Below are positions 55,206 through 64,000 of a DNA stretch of 64,000 nt, one piece after another. The notes beneath the pieces are model-generated. The model was not told the origin of the DNA, did not search any database, and saw only the letters and a list, made by a program, of their open reading frames with translations. The stretch is taken from assembly GCA_963556255.1 (NCBI GenBank), contig OY744609.1:3686410-3750409 (forward strand), in the 5' to 3' direction. How positions within the stretch are numbered: the stretch's first letter is position 1; every line of letters begins with the position of its first letter. This DNA is from Allolobophora icterica (lineage: Eukaryota; Annelida; Clitellata; Crassiclitellata; Lumbricidae). A program made the translations under genes and the position numbers.

Positions 55206-56230
55206 GGCCCGCTTTGCCCCACCCCAAAGTCGTCTTCTACCCCAGCAGGATAGCAAAACCAACCAAATTACCACCCTTAACCATTTTTTAACCAATACTG
55301 CTGAACAGTGAACACGGGTTTGAATAAATTTTTAATAAATTTTAACAACCGTACAGATTCCACTTTTGTCGAACAGACTCTGCCACAACCTTGGACAAGT
55401 TGTTTACATATATGAACTTACCTGGCATCTCAAAGTCAGACTTACTTTGTAAGTGTAATGAGCTCAAAAACACAAATACGAATAAACAAGTGGCTGGAGG
55501 CCAACCAAACTACATCAGCAAACTTAACAGGGCTACAAGAATTCCATTTCGTAAGACTGAAATGAATAAATCAAACGCAAAGTGTTTTCTTTATATACAT
55601 TATACATACACGTATATAATGTATATATATATATACACTATACACTGTATATAATATATAAGGCCTATATATTTACATATACATTACATTATATAAATTA
55701 AATACATTCAATTCTTATTTATTGCGTTCAAGGGGTTCGTTAAATGCTCTTTATAAAAGTCCAGATGCTTATATTATACACACATACAAAGTGGGCCATA
55801 AATTTTTACGTGACTCGAGCGCACGCAAGTCTGGCACCGCTACTCGCATGTTCTTGTCACATAAACAAACTACACAACTACAGGCGTAACATCATGTCAG
55901 ACGCAACTACAAAGGTCACATCAAGTCACACGAGGAAAGCACGTACTTGTAACATTACTTAAGATTGAATATGAACACAATCTGCCACAGTAACATTATA
56001 AAATTTTTATTCTTCACGACAGGCTGCACCTATTATCATCTATCTTCGGAGCCCACGGGTTACTTACACACATGAAACTAGACACACAAGATAATTACAT
56101 ACAGCTGTACAAAATTACTGCAAACATCTCGTCACAGCAATTAAGTACATATTTCGAGCAACCTTGACTAAGTCCTGCACAAGAGCTATTGATTCTCGAC
56201 TACGTGTGCAAGCATATCTGAACTTCGGAA
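55205..56230. other. Upstream of MYLK, nothing coding recognised
   Basis: AT-rich with a TATA/ATAC microsatellite-like patch at 55600-55690. Several 60-90-codon frames show no domain. Confidence 0.4.
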
Positions 56231-56234
56231 GTAG

Positions 56235-56375
56235 GCTACTTAGGGCAATATCAAATACAGTTGTATTACATTGTAGTCAGCCTCTGTGTGACTATGTCAT
56301 GAGCTCTCGTGTATTGACGAGTCTTTCTTGAAGTGGTGCTATATAAATTTTCTGTTACAATTACAATACCTGTTT
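56235..56375 (+). repeat. SINE tail fragments
   Basis: CTTAGGGCAATATCAAATAC with AGTTGTATTACATTGTAG (as at 62835-62875), followed by GAAGTGGTGCTATATAAATT, the LINE/SINE-type tail. Confidence 0.6.
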
Positions 56376-56494
56376 TGCTTTTGAGCCAGTTTAACGGCAG
56401 CCAAGTACGGTACAATACAAATGTTGTGTAGCACCATTATCAAATGCGCAGATCAGATGTATTTTAAAGATTTTCAAAATACCTTACGATGTTC

Positions 56495-56623
56495 TATGGA
56501 GTTGCTTTCAGTCCGGAATTGTCCGCCAATATCCAGAAGGGGTTGTTTCCAGATTGTTCGGGAGCCACAAACTGGATTCACGGGTGCCCGGGGCTCAGAA
56601 GTCTGAATTCTCTGTCATCTCTG
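56495..56623 (-). other. MYLK: Candidate non-coding 5' exon of MYLK
   Basis: On the minus strand a good acceptor (GTGTTTTTTTCAG) precedes this segment and GTAAGG follows as a donor. All three frames contain stops, so it cannot be coding. It holds a short upstream frame (ATG ACA GAG ... TGA, 8 codons). It could be a 5' UTR exon joined to 54684; the evidence is only the splice-site pair. Confidence 0.3.
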
Positions 56624-56853
56624 AAAAAAACACGTAAAAACATCAGCTGATTTCTAGACAGGTTGAAGCCTATTTTCAAATAACATACAATGTACCAAGA
56701 CACTCAACACAGGACATTTTAAGTAACTCATGCTAAAGCGTTGTACGCGTGCTAGCCTTAAGAAGTGGTGTTGAAATTAATTAAGAGGTAAAAAGGTTCA
56801 TCTGTATGAAAACAATTTGCGGATAATTGGAAAAGTCAACGCTGACGATCCTA

Positions 56854-56854
<1 letters not shown>

Positions 56855-56885
<31 letters not shown>

Positions 56886-56896
56886 CACACACACAG
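56855..56896. repeat. (ACGC)n-(AC)n microsatellite
   Basis: Short compound run. Confidence 0.9.
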
Positions 56897-56899
56897 CCA

Positions 56900-57890
56900 A
56901 CGGAAGACCATCATGCAGTTGACACCATGTTCAAAATTCCTGAATGCATTGTCAACATTGCTGCTTACAATAATCAGGCTTGAGTTTACTCTTTCGCTAT
57001 GTGCTGACAGGTTTTAAAGATGAAAACAAATAACTCTTCAAGATTCCTAAGAAATGTGTGTATAGACTTAAAACAGATATCATACTGACAACATTTAACA
57101 CCTGTACACAAATCCAAGCTAAGAATTACATAACGCAATGTCAACGCTGTTTGACATTTTCCAATTTAAACCAACAATACAGGTATTTCACAAATGCTTA
57201 AAATACATCTGATCTGTGTATTAGATAATGGCTCTAACAAGACTGTTGGGTTAAGATTACTGTACTTTACTGTTTATTACCAGTAAGTCATTTACACCAG
57301 TCAAATTACAAGTTACATCAAGTCACATCAAGTTCTCACCAATTTCTTAAGATAAAACCAAAGGAAGTCCACTGTTCTGATTTTTTAAACACTTATAACT
57401 TATTGCAGTACAATAACAATCGTAAATTACAGTTCAGTCATTTACAATGTTCTGCTAGATATCAAAAGATGAAACCTTTGGAACAATCAAGTCTACTTCA
57501 GATTCAAGTTGACGATATCTAACAATTAGACATACAACCAAGCAGCTTTGCTACAAGCAAGTACCGACTGAAGGCACATACAACAGTTTCGGAAACATTA
57601 AATATATTGCCCCTTCATGGTAACAATTAACATTTAACACGAATATGAAATCACCCGTTACACTGTTAAGACAGTTGAATCATACGATATGAATCACTTT
57701 GCTACATGTATTTCTCAACCTGTATTTTTTTCTATACAAGGTTTTGTCATCCCGCTACCTCGACCCAAACCGTTGAGATCCTGGTCACGAACGGCAGTAA
57801 AACCTTATTACTATTTCTAATTAATTTGCAGCTTGTACCAATCACTTGTGATCCGTGAAGGCAGATGAAGCCTGCTGACGTGACCTAAAC
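56900..57890. other. Non-coding stretch, nothing recognised
   Basis: No coding exon, tRNA-like head or known tail was identified; AT-rich and apparently mostly unique. Confidence 0.4.
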
Positions 57891-57984
57891 AAACATTGTA
57901 AAAACATAGGGATGGAATGCCACTGACTGGCTGATATAATTAGCATGCTGACTTATTGGCTTGGTGACTTTTTGACTGGCTAAC

Positions 57985-58541
57985 TTATTAACTGGCTGGT
58001 TGGCTGACTAGACAGCTGACTGACTGACTAGCTGACTGACTGACTAGTAGGCTGAGTGACTGACTGACTGACTAGGTGGCTGACTGACTGACTGACTGAC
58101 TGACTGACTGACTGACTGACTGACTGACTGACTGACTGACTGACTGACTGACTGACTGACTGACTGACTGACTAGGTGGCTGACTGACTGACTGACTGAC
58201 TGACTGACTGACTGACTAGATGGCTGACTGACTGACTGACTGACTGACTGACTGACTGACTGACTGACTGACTAGATGACTGACTGACTGACTGACTGAC
58301 TGACTGACTGACTAGATGGCTGACTGACTGACTGACTAGATGGCTGACTGACTGACTGACTAGATAGCTGACAGACTGACTTACTGACTAGATGGCTGAC
58401 TGACTGACAGACAGACAGACTGACTGACTTACTGACTAGATGGCTGACTGACTGACTGACTGACTGACTGACTGACTGACTGACTGACTGACTGACTGAC
58501 TGACTGACTGACTGACTGACTGACAGACAGATAGACAGACA

Positions 58542-58573
<32 letters not shown>

Positions 58574-58750
58574 AGATGGCTGACTGACTGACTGACTAGA
58601 TAGCTGACAGACTGACTTACTGACTAGATGGCTGACTGACAGACAGACAGACAGACAGACAGACTGACTGACTGACTGACTGACTGACTGACTGACTGAC
58701 TGACTGACTGACTGACTGACTGACTAGATGGCTGACTGACCTACCGACTG
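57985..58750. repeat. (GACT)n array with higher-order TAGATGGCT interruptions, about 765 bp
   Basis: Tetranucleotide GACT runs are broken at irregular intervals by GACTAGATGGCTGACT or GACAGACAGACA variants. The same interruption recurs at least ten times. Confidence 0.95.
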
Positions 58751-58809
58751 ACCAACTGATCATATGGCAGCTTGAACGATTGGTAGGCAAACTGACTTAC
58801 TGATTGGGT

Positions 58810-59380
58810 TGGATGTCGGAGTAGATAATCCACATAAACTAATGAATTTCTATTAAACATAAAAGCCCTACATTATGTATTGAAGTCCTATAGAAATTCA
58901 AATCAATGTTGACTAACTTAAAGTTGCCAAGCAACGAGGCCAAGCTGAGGGTCACAAAGTCAAATAAGGCATTTAAGTGAGGAGAGGATGCGCCTACATG
59001 GGGTGCCCAGTATACATCATTCATGTTCCCCTGGCCAGCTGAGCCATAGCACAGTTACATAGGCTGTACAGTGTATACTGTCGGTATATAGGAAGGTCAG
59101 GGATAGAGGACACGTATCCCAAGGCTAATAAAATCAACTCATTAACACCCCTTACTAGACATACGACGGCTCTCCCTCGTTGCCTTAACTATCATGGCTG
59201 TAGTGGTAAAATTAGAGTATAAGCTACTGGTTAGTCAAACAAATTCAACTCTTGACCCAGCTTGAAAGTGTCGTCCCACCTGTCAAACAAAATATACTAT
59301 ATTATATTCTTTTATATTCTTTAGTATTTCAAACCGACAGACGCAGTATGATTACATTGAAACACGAAAGTACAATCAAT
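58810..59380. other. Non-coding stretch with a diverged SINE fragment
   Basis: 59040-59200 resembles the 290-bp SINE family (GGCTAATAAAATCAACTCAT and neighbours) in diverged form. Nothing coding. Confidence 0.4.
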
Positions 59381-59398
59381 ATCTTAATTAAACACGCG

Positions 59399-59560
59399 GT
59401 TTGGCAGCCATGCAAGGCGCCGCCCTAGAGCGGGGTTACGGGAGTCGATCCGCGTACCTTATGCTCTCCTGGCCACGAGTTTTACCACTACTCTATTCCC
59501 CCTCCCCATATCGCCGCCTCTGGCATGGGTGCGTTCCTGCTACAAAAGGTAGAGGCCCTA
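59399..59560 (-). repeat. tRNA-like SINE fragment, minus strand
   Basis: Complement contains TAGAGTAGTGGTAAAACTCG, GGATCGACTCCCGTAACCC and CGCCTTGCATGGCTGCC. The last block matches the end of the 49895-49995 copy. Confidence 0.55.
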
Positions 59561-59799
59561 AAAACCGTTTAAAGCTAGGCCTATGTAACTTTTTAAAATT
59601 TTTTTGCAACTCGCTATGGGACAAGCAAACAGAAATAATTAAATTCCAAACTGAATTTTTCTTATATTATAGCACACTCCACAGCATTAAAAATATGTGA
59701 AAGCAGGTTCTGGAGGTGAGTAGGTCTACACTCTCCAGAGGTGATTATACTAAAAAAATGTGTTAGGTGAGTATACGGTCCCTAGAGGTGGCGCTTCGG

Positions 59800-59850
59800 C
59801 GTGTTTACTCCAGTTTACAGCCTTGAAGGGGCGCTATATAAATGTTCCTT
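59800..59850 (+). mobile_element. LINE/SINE 3' tail fragment
   Basis: GAAGGGGCGCTATATAAATG preceded by GGTGGCGCTTCGGCGTG, so it is a remnant of family A SINE sequence. Confidence 0.6.
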
Positions 59851-59939
59851 AAATGAAATGAGAGGTAAAAACCCGCTGTATACCCGCGTATGCCCTCGTC
59901 TACAGCCCTGTTATCTACCCATTTTACAGTGAACTGTCA

Positions 59940-60165
59940 GTGTAGGCCTACTCGTCATAGCCGAGTCGGCTAAGGCATGGACTTCTTGATATAATATCCA
60001 GATGTTCATGATATATATCCAGATGTTCATGGCTAAGGCATGAACATCTAGATGCTAGTCAAGAAGTCCATGGCTAAGGGATGCAAGTGTTGCCCTGGGA
60101 TTTGAACCCCAACCTCTGGATTAACAGCCCTGCACGCTAACCACCAGACTATTACGTAGCCCTTC
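59940..60165 (-). mobile_element. tRNA-derived SINE (290-bp family) with internal hairpin
   Basis: Complement carries the head GTGGTTAGCGTGCAGGGCTG and GGTTGGGGTTCAAATCCC. Near its middle, CATGGACTTCTTGA (59976-59989) is repeated inverted at 60059-60072, enclosing two more inverted GATGTTCAT copies. Confidence 0.65.
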
Positions 60166-60189
60166 AAAAAGATATATTAGAGGCCATAA

Positions 60190-60400
60190 CAACACTTCAA
60201 CGGTGAGAACTGTTGAGAATACCTTTGATGCCATAAGATGCCGTTGAACTTTAGATCCATCCCTCCAGTTCATCCCCAATACGTTTTATCAGGGCAAGAA
60301 CAGATGAATCAACGTTACAACCCCTCTAGTTCACCCCAACCCCTTTTTATCAGACGATCCATCAAGTCATGACGAAAACAAAGACCTACTTAGCCAAACG
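60190..60400 (+). repeat. GACACC-family fragment
   Basis: CTTTGATGCCATAAGATGCC and GTTGAACTTTAGATCCATCC match 3680-3710, 3870-3890 and 48480-48510. Confidence 0.55.
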
Positions 60401-60597
60401 TTACGACGTATGTCCGTTGTTCTCGAAATATCTGTCCGTATATCACTCTCAATCTATGCACGTCTCTCCGCGTATGTGTCTGTGTCTTGGTCTCTGTGTC
60501 TATCTGTCTCTCTGACTTTCTGTCTACTTGTCTATCCGATTGTCAATCTGCTTGCGTTTGCGTCTCGGCCATACAGTAATGTATTACGGGTAAACAC

Positions 60598-60665
60598 ACA
60601 AGCATACACACAAGCATACACACACACACACACACACACAGGCGCGCACACACACACAGGCGCGC
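60598..60665. repeat. (AC)n microsatellite with GGCGCGC interruptions
   Basis: Compound CA-rich run. Confidence 0.9.
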
Positions 60666-60983
60666 ATATATACAGTGATGTCGCGGGAACCAGCATATTC
60701 ACAGGCGCTCAGTTTGGTGGGCCTCTGTTGGGCCCACCAGCTGGAATCTCCTTTGCGTCTGAACTAAACTATAGCAGTAGGCATTATGATTCTATGGTGT
60801 AACAAGTCGTCAGAGGTAGGAATAAAAAACAAAGGCAGACAGACTACGCTTGATAGACACTATAAATGAGGACATAACGTCACTTGAACTAACACTAAGA
60901 GGAGCCCTGGACTTGACAAATGACCGCGGACAATGGAGACACCCATTCGTACCCATCGCCGCCAAATGGCTGACGTCAGAAAC

Positions 60984-61054
<71 letters not shown>

Positions 61055-61064
61055 CGCGCGCGCT
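60984..61064. repeat. Compound (GAT)n-(GT)n-(GC)n microsatellite
   Basis: GAT units (60984-61023) pass directly into GT (61024-61046) and then GC (61047-61064). Confidence 0.95.
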
Positions 61065-61756
61065 GTTTTTTCTATTATTATGCGTATTGTTATTTGATAC
61101 ACTAATTTGCTACTGAACAATGATGTATAAGTTACAAATTGTAATTACAATCTGTGTTGTAATTGAATAGGTAAGTAAGTGAGTCACCTTTATCTGCATA
61201 TGACAGGCACGTGTGATTATGTTGTGAACAACAATTACATACATGTTTCATATAGACTATAACAGGAACAGATCATATGTGTGTATATGTATGTGTGGTG
61301 TGTATGTGAGTGAGTGGCTGCTCTATAACCCATTTAATTAGAATTAGGCTTCCTGATCACATTAGTATCTCCTCTAACCAGTCATTACTTCAGTTTCAAG
61401 AGCTGTGGCCACGAAAGTAGGTGGTTGGGCCTACACTAAGGCGACTAAGCCATGCACTAATACGAGGCCTATGCCATCCATCCCACCCTTTCTATGTACA
61501 CACAGGTACAACATATGACCCTATAAGGATTGACCACCCCTCCCATGAGCCTACGCAGACACCACAGTTATCAGCAGAGAACACATATCCATGTCACGAA
61601 GCCACACACACAACTCTCCCACCCATGCACACAATTAACCCCCCACCCGCCCTCATCGCCCTATTGATAGGCCACCCAGAAGTCAAAAAAATTAAATATA
61701 CACCTACCTTTATATACCTACCTATATATGTATGTGTGTATGTTGTACCTGCCTGC

Positions 61757-61758
<2 letters not shown>

Positions 61759-61855
<97 letters not shown>

Positions 61856-61880
61856 CATACATACATACATACATACACAG
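61759..61880. repeat. (AT)n then (CATA)n microsatellite
   Basis: About 95 bp of pure AT followed by CATACATACATA. Confidence 0.95.
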
Positions 61881-62437
61881 GTGTAAATGTACGCATAGCT
61901 ATATTTACAATAGCTAATTGTGCTATGATATAATTATGCTAGTTATAAATGCATAGGCTTACCTGTGTACTGACACTGAAATTAATAACCTAAATAATTG
62001 TCGTTTAAATAATTAACCATCTGTGTTATTGTTGAGTGGTTTTACATCTATAACCACATTTTCGGTGGTTATATATCTTCTTTCCCTTCAGACTCGAATT
62101 AATCCCTCTTTGGAGAGGGGTCAGCCACTCGGATCCTTGTACGGTGGTTATATATATAGCCACCTAAAAACTAGATAGATATGGCTCTATATCAATTCAA
62201 ATCCACAACAGCCAGGTTGTTGGGGGTGCCAGGTCAGAACCCGGAGTGTGGGGGGTGTCAAGCCGAGGAGACAGCATGGTGATACGGAAGATATTGCTAG
62301 TGATGGTGATATTGATGGCCGTGGGACCAAGGACCGTGGGACCATGGACCGTGGGACCATTGGATGGTTCGTGAGTATAATAGGATAACATCACTTGAAA
62401 AGTTCGGCACAATACGTGCTTGCTATTCTTCATCATA

Positions 62438-62442
<5 letters not shown>

Positions 62443-62514
<72 letters not shown>

Positions 62515-62575
62515 TGTATGTTTGTATATGTTATATGTGCATCATTGTTTTTGTATGTGTTTAACTGTTTATACG

Positions 62576-62614
<39 letters not shown>

Positions 62615-62630
62615 GTGTGTGTGTATGTGA
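62443..62630. repeat. Two (GT)n microsatellites
   Basis: 62443-62512 and 62579-62627, separated by 66 bp of unique sequence. Cys/Val-rich frames are artefacts. Confidence 0.95.
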
Positions 62631-62662
62631 TAAGTTTATATAAGATATAAGCGTGTGATGAG

Positions 62663-62880
62663 TGTGGCCTGGTGGCCGATTGGTTAGAGTGTTGGCTTGT
62701 AAAGCAGAGAATAAGGGTTCGAGTCTCGCCCAAGGCCAATTACTCTGCATGGACCTTAAGCAAGTCCTTCACTCAAAATTCCTCATCGCCATCGATGTTC
62801 TGTCGTATAGTCGTGTGTGCAATTATGCTGAACTTAGGGCAATATCAAATACAGTTGTATTGCATTGTAAACAAGTTATG
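62663..62880 (+). mobile_element. tRNA-derived SINE family B, good A and B boxes
   Basis: Head GTGGCCTGGTGGCCGATTGG and GTTAGAGTGTTGGCTTGTAA, B box GGGTTCGAGTCTC, body TTAAGCAAGTCCTTCACTC, tail GGGCAATATCAAATACAGTT then GTATTGCATTGTA. Best-preserved RNA polymerase III-type promoter boxes of this family here. Confidence 0.85.
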
Positions 62881-64000
62881 TAAGGAATTTATTGCCATAG
62901 TCGGATGTCTTCTATGGAACCTTGCATAAGAATATCTGCTGCAGCATATTAATTGGCTCTTATGCTTAATAAAATACTTCTTATATGCAATACACTCATC
63001 GTACACATACACAGACTCTCAGACCAGACAATTTTTTGCATTATGTAATGTATTTATGTATATACATTTGTGTGTATGTGTATATATCCGAGTGTATGTA
63101 TGTATGTATATATTTTGTAATCATAATCGTGCACTCCAAATTTCTAAAGCACTGCATTAAAGCCAAGCGCAAGTAAGTATGCACATATGTAGGTGTGTAC
63201 TTAGGTAGGTGTGCATGTATGTATGTATGTATCTATGAATGTAATTCAGTGTGTATGTATGTATGTATTTTCAGTGGGTATGTATTAACTATAGGTATGT
63301 ATGTATGTATCTATGAATGTATGCATTCATGCATATATGAATTGCATTTATTGGACATATTACATCATACATGTACTAAGAATGGTACAATATTATACAG
63401 TGTACCTTTGGGGCATCTAAGAAAACCCTATACATCATCACAAACAGGGCGACATAAATTGCCACATTGAGTTTCCTCCAATCCCTGGGGTTCATTTAAC
63501 CCTATTACACAGCACAGCAGGACATACTATGAGAACTCCTACACAGACAATAGCACATATTCACATATACCTGTGCATCCAAAAGAAGCTCTGAAATTAT
63601 AAATAGCTGCCGGCGTTGACAAGTCTATTACTAACGTTACGATAGGACTTTAAGTGTTGCGGACTGGGGGAACCTTTATAGCTTTCGTAGCACGCATCCG
63701 AGCTACAGTTAGACTCGTAGACCCTTGTCATGGTTCATTCAAAAGCCCGGTGCATATTGTGCGTTAAGGTTGCTGTCAAACTTGTCTCTTTAATGGTCTG
63801 TATGCGATTTGCCTGTCACAACGTACACAACAATTGGGTCACGCTGTATACATTAAAGTACCACAAGGTGATATTATTATTAAGGCAACTATTATTACTT
63901 GTATTATTTTATTATTAATTTTTTTCTCCAGAAGTAGTTATGATCGCTTAGGCTCTTAAAACAATGTCCAGAGACAATAGAATGAATGTCTGGAAAGGCT
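62881..64000. other. End of window, GTAT microsatellite and unassigned DNA
   Basis: (GTAT)n-like tracts at 63085-63110 and 63200-63320, plus a dispersed-repeat head at 63118-63172 (CACTCCAAATTTCTAAAGCA). 63460-64000 contains no recognised exon or repeat. Confidence 0.45.

Noticed and set aside
61421..61933. 170-codon frame ending in the AT array
   Set aside because: Low-complexity second half and no recognisable domain in the first half; no splice partners.

Overview
This is eukaryotic genomic DNA, AT-rich and crowded with transposable elements and simple repeats. It carries two intron-containing animal genes that converge tail to tail: a cytosolic 5'-nucleotidase III gene (NT5C3 type, + strand, 12114-18927, 7 coding exons, 294 aa) and a smooth-muscle-type myosin light chain kinase gene (MYLK type, - strand, 54684-22273, 15 coding exons, 1579 aa). 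Both gene models were built by hand from splice sites. Every intron joins codons in a consistent phase, and each summed coding length divides by three. The MYLK protein has tandem DFRxxL-type motifs, Ig and FnIII domains and a telokin-like C-terminal Ig domain. The transposon mix is LINEs with CR1/L2-like tails, tRNA-derived SINEs, hAT, piggyBac and Harbinger-like elements. Together these point to a marine invertebrate, probably a deuterostome such as an echinoderm, hemichordate or lancelet. That placement is an inference, and no species is claimed.

Layout. 1-12 kb: no host gene seen; duplicated blocks of a dispersed family I call GACACC (conserved GACACCTTTAAA core), long (AT)n tracts, a Harbinger-like MITE and degraded LINE 3' ends. 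12.1-18.9 kb: NT5C3, whose third coding intron holds a 5'-truncated LINE with an open reverse transcriptase frame plus a SINE. 18.9-22.3 kb: the 3' ends of both genes. 22.3-54.7 kb: MYLK, whose introns are filled with SINEs, a self-nested hAT MITE, a LINE split by a hAT element, a large foldback element, an internally deleted piggyBac and many tandem repeats. 54.7-64 kb: upstream of MYLK; one possible non-coding 5' exon, SINE fragments and large microsatellites, with no further coding exon recognised.

Function. The NT5C3 product is expected to dephosphorylate pyrimidine nucleoside monophosphates. The MYLK product is expected to be an actin-anchored, Ca2+/calmodulin-activated kinase acting on myosin regulatory light chain. 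The two genes have no evident functional link beyond being neighbours.

Most notable structures: (1) a LINE and at least two SINE families share a GGCGCTATANAAAT-type 3' tail; (2) a hAT MITE sits inside another copy of itself with exact 8-bp target duplications at both levels; (3) an 899-bp hAT element with exact 8-bp duplications splits a reverse transcriptase frame; (4) a piggyBac element has intact TTAA sites and ends but no catalytic core; (5) a 1.2-kb foldback has 238-bp, nearly identical arms built from small palindromes; (6) the MYLK linker between the calmodulin-binding segment and the telokin-like Ig is about 390 aa; (7) a MYLK 3' splice site lies in the end unit of a minisatellite.
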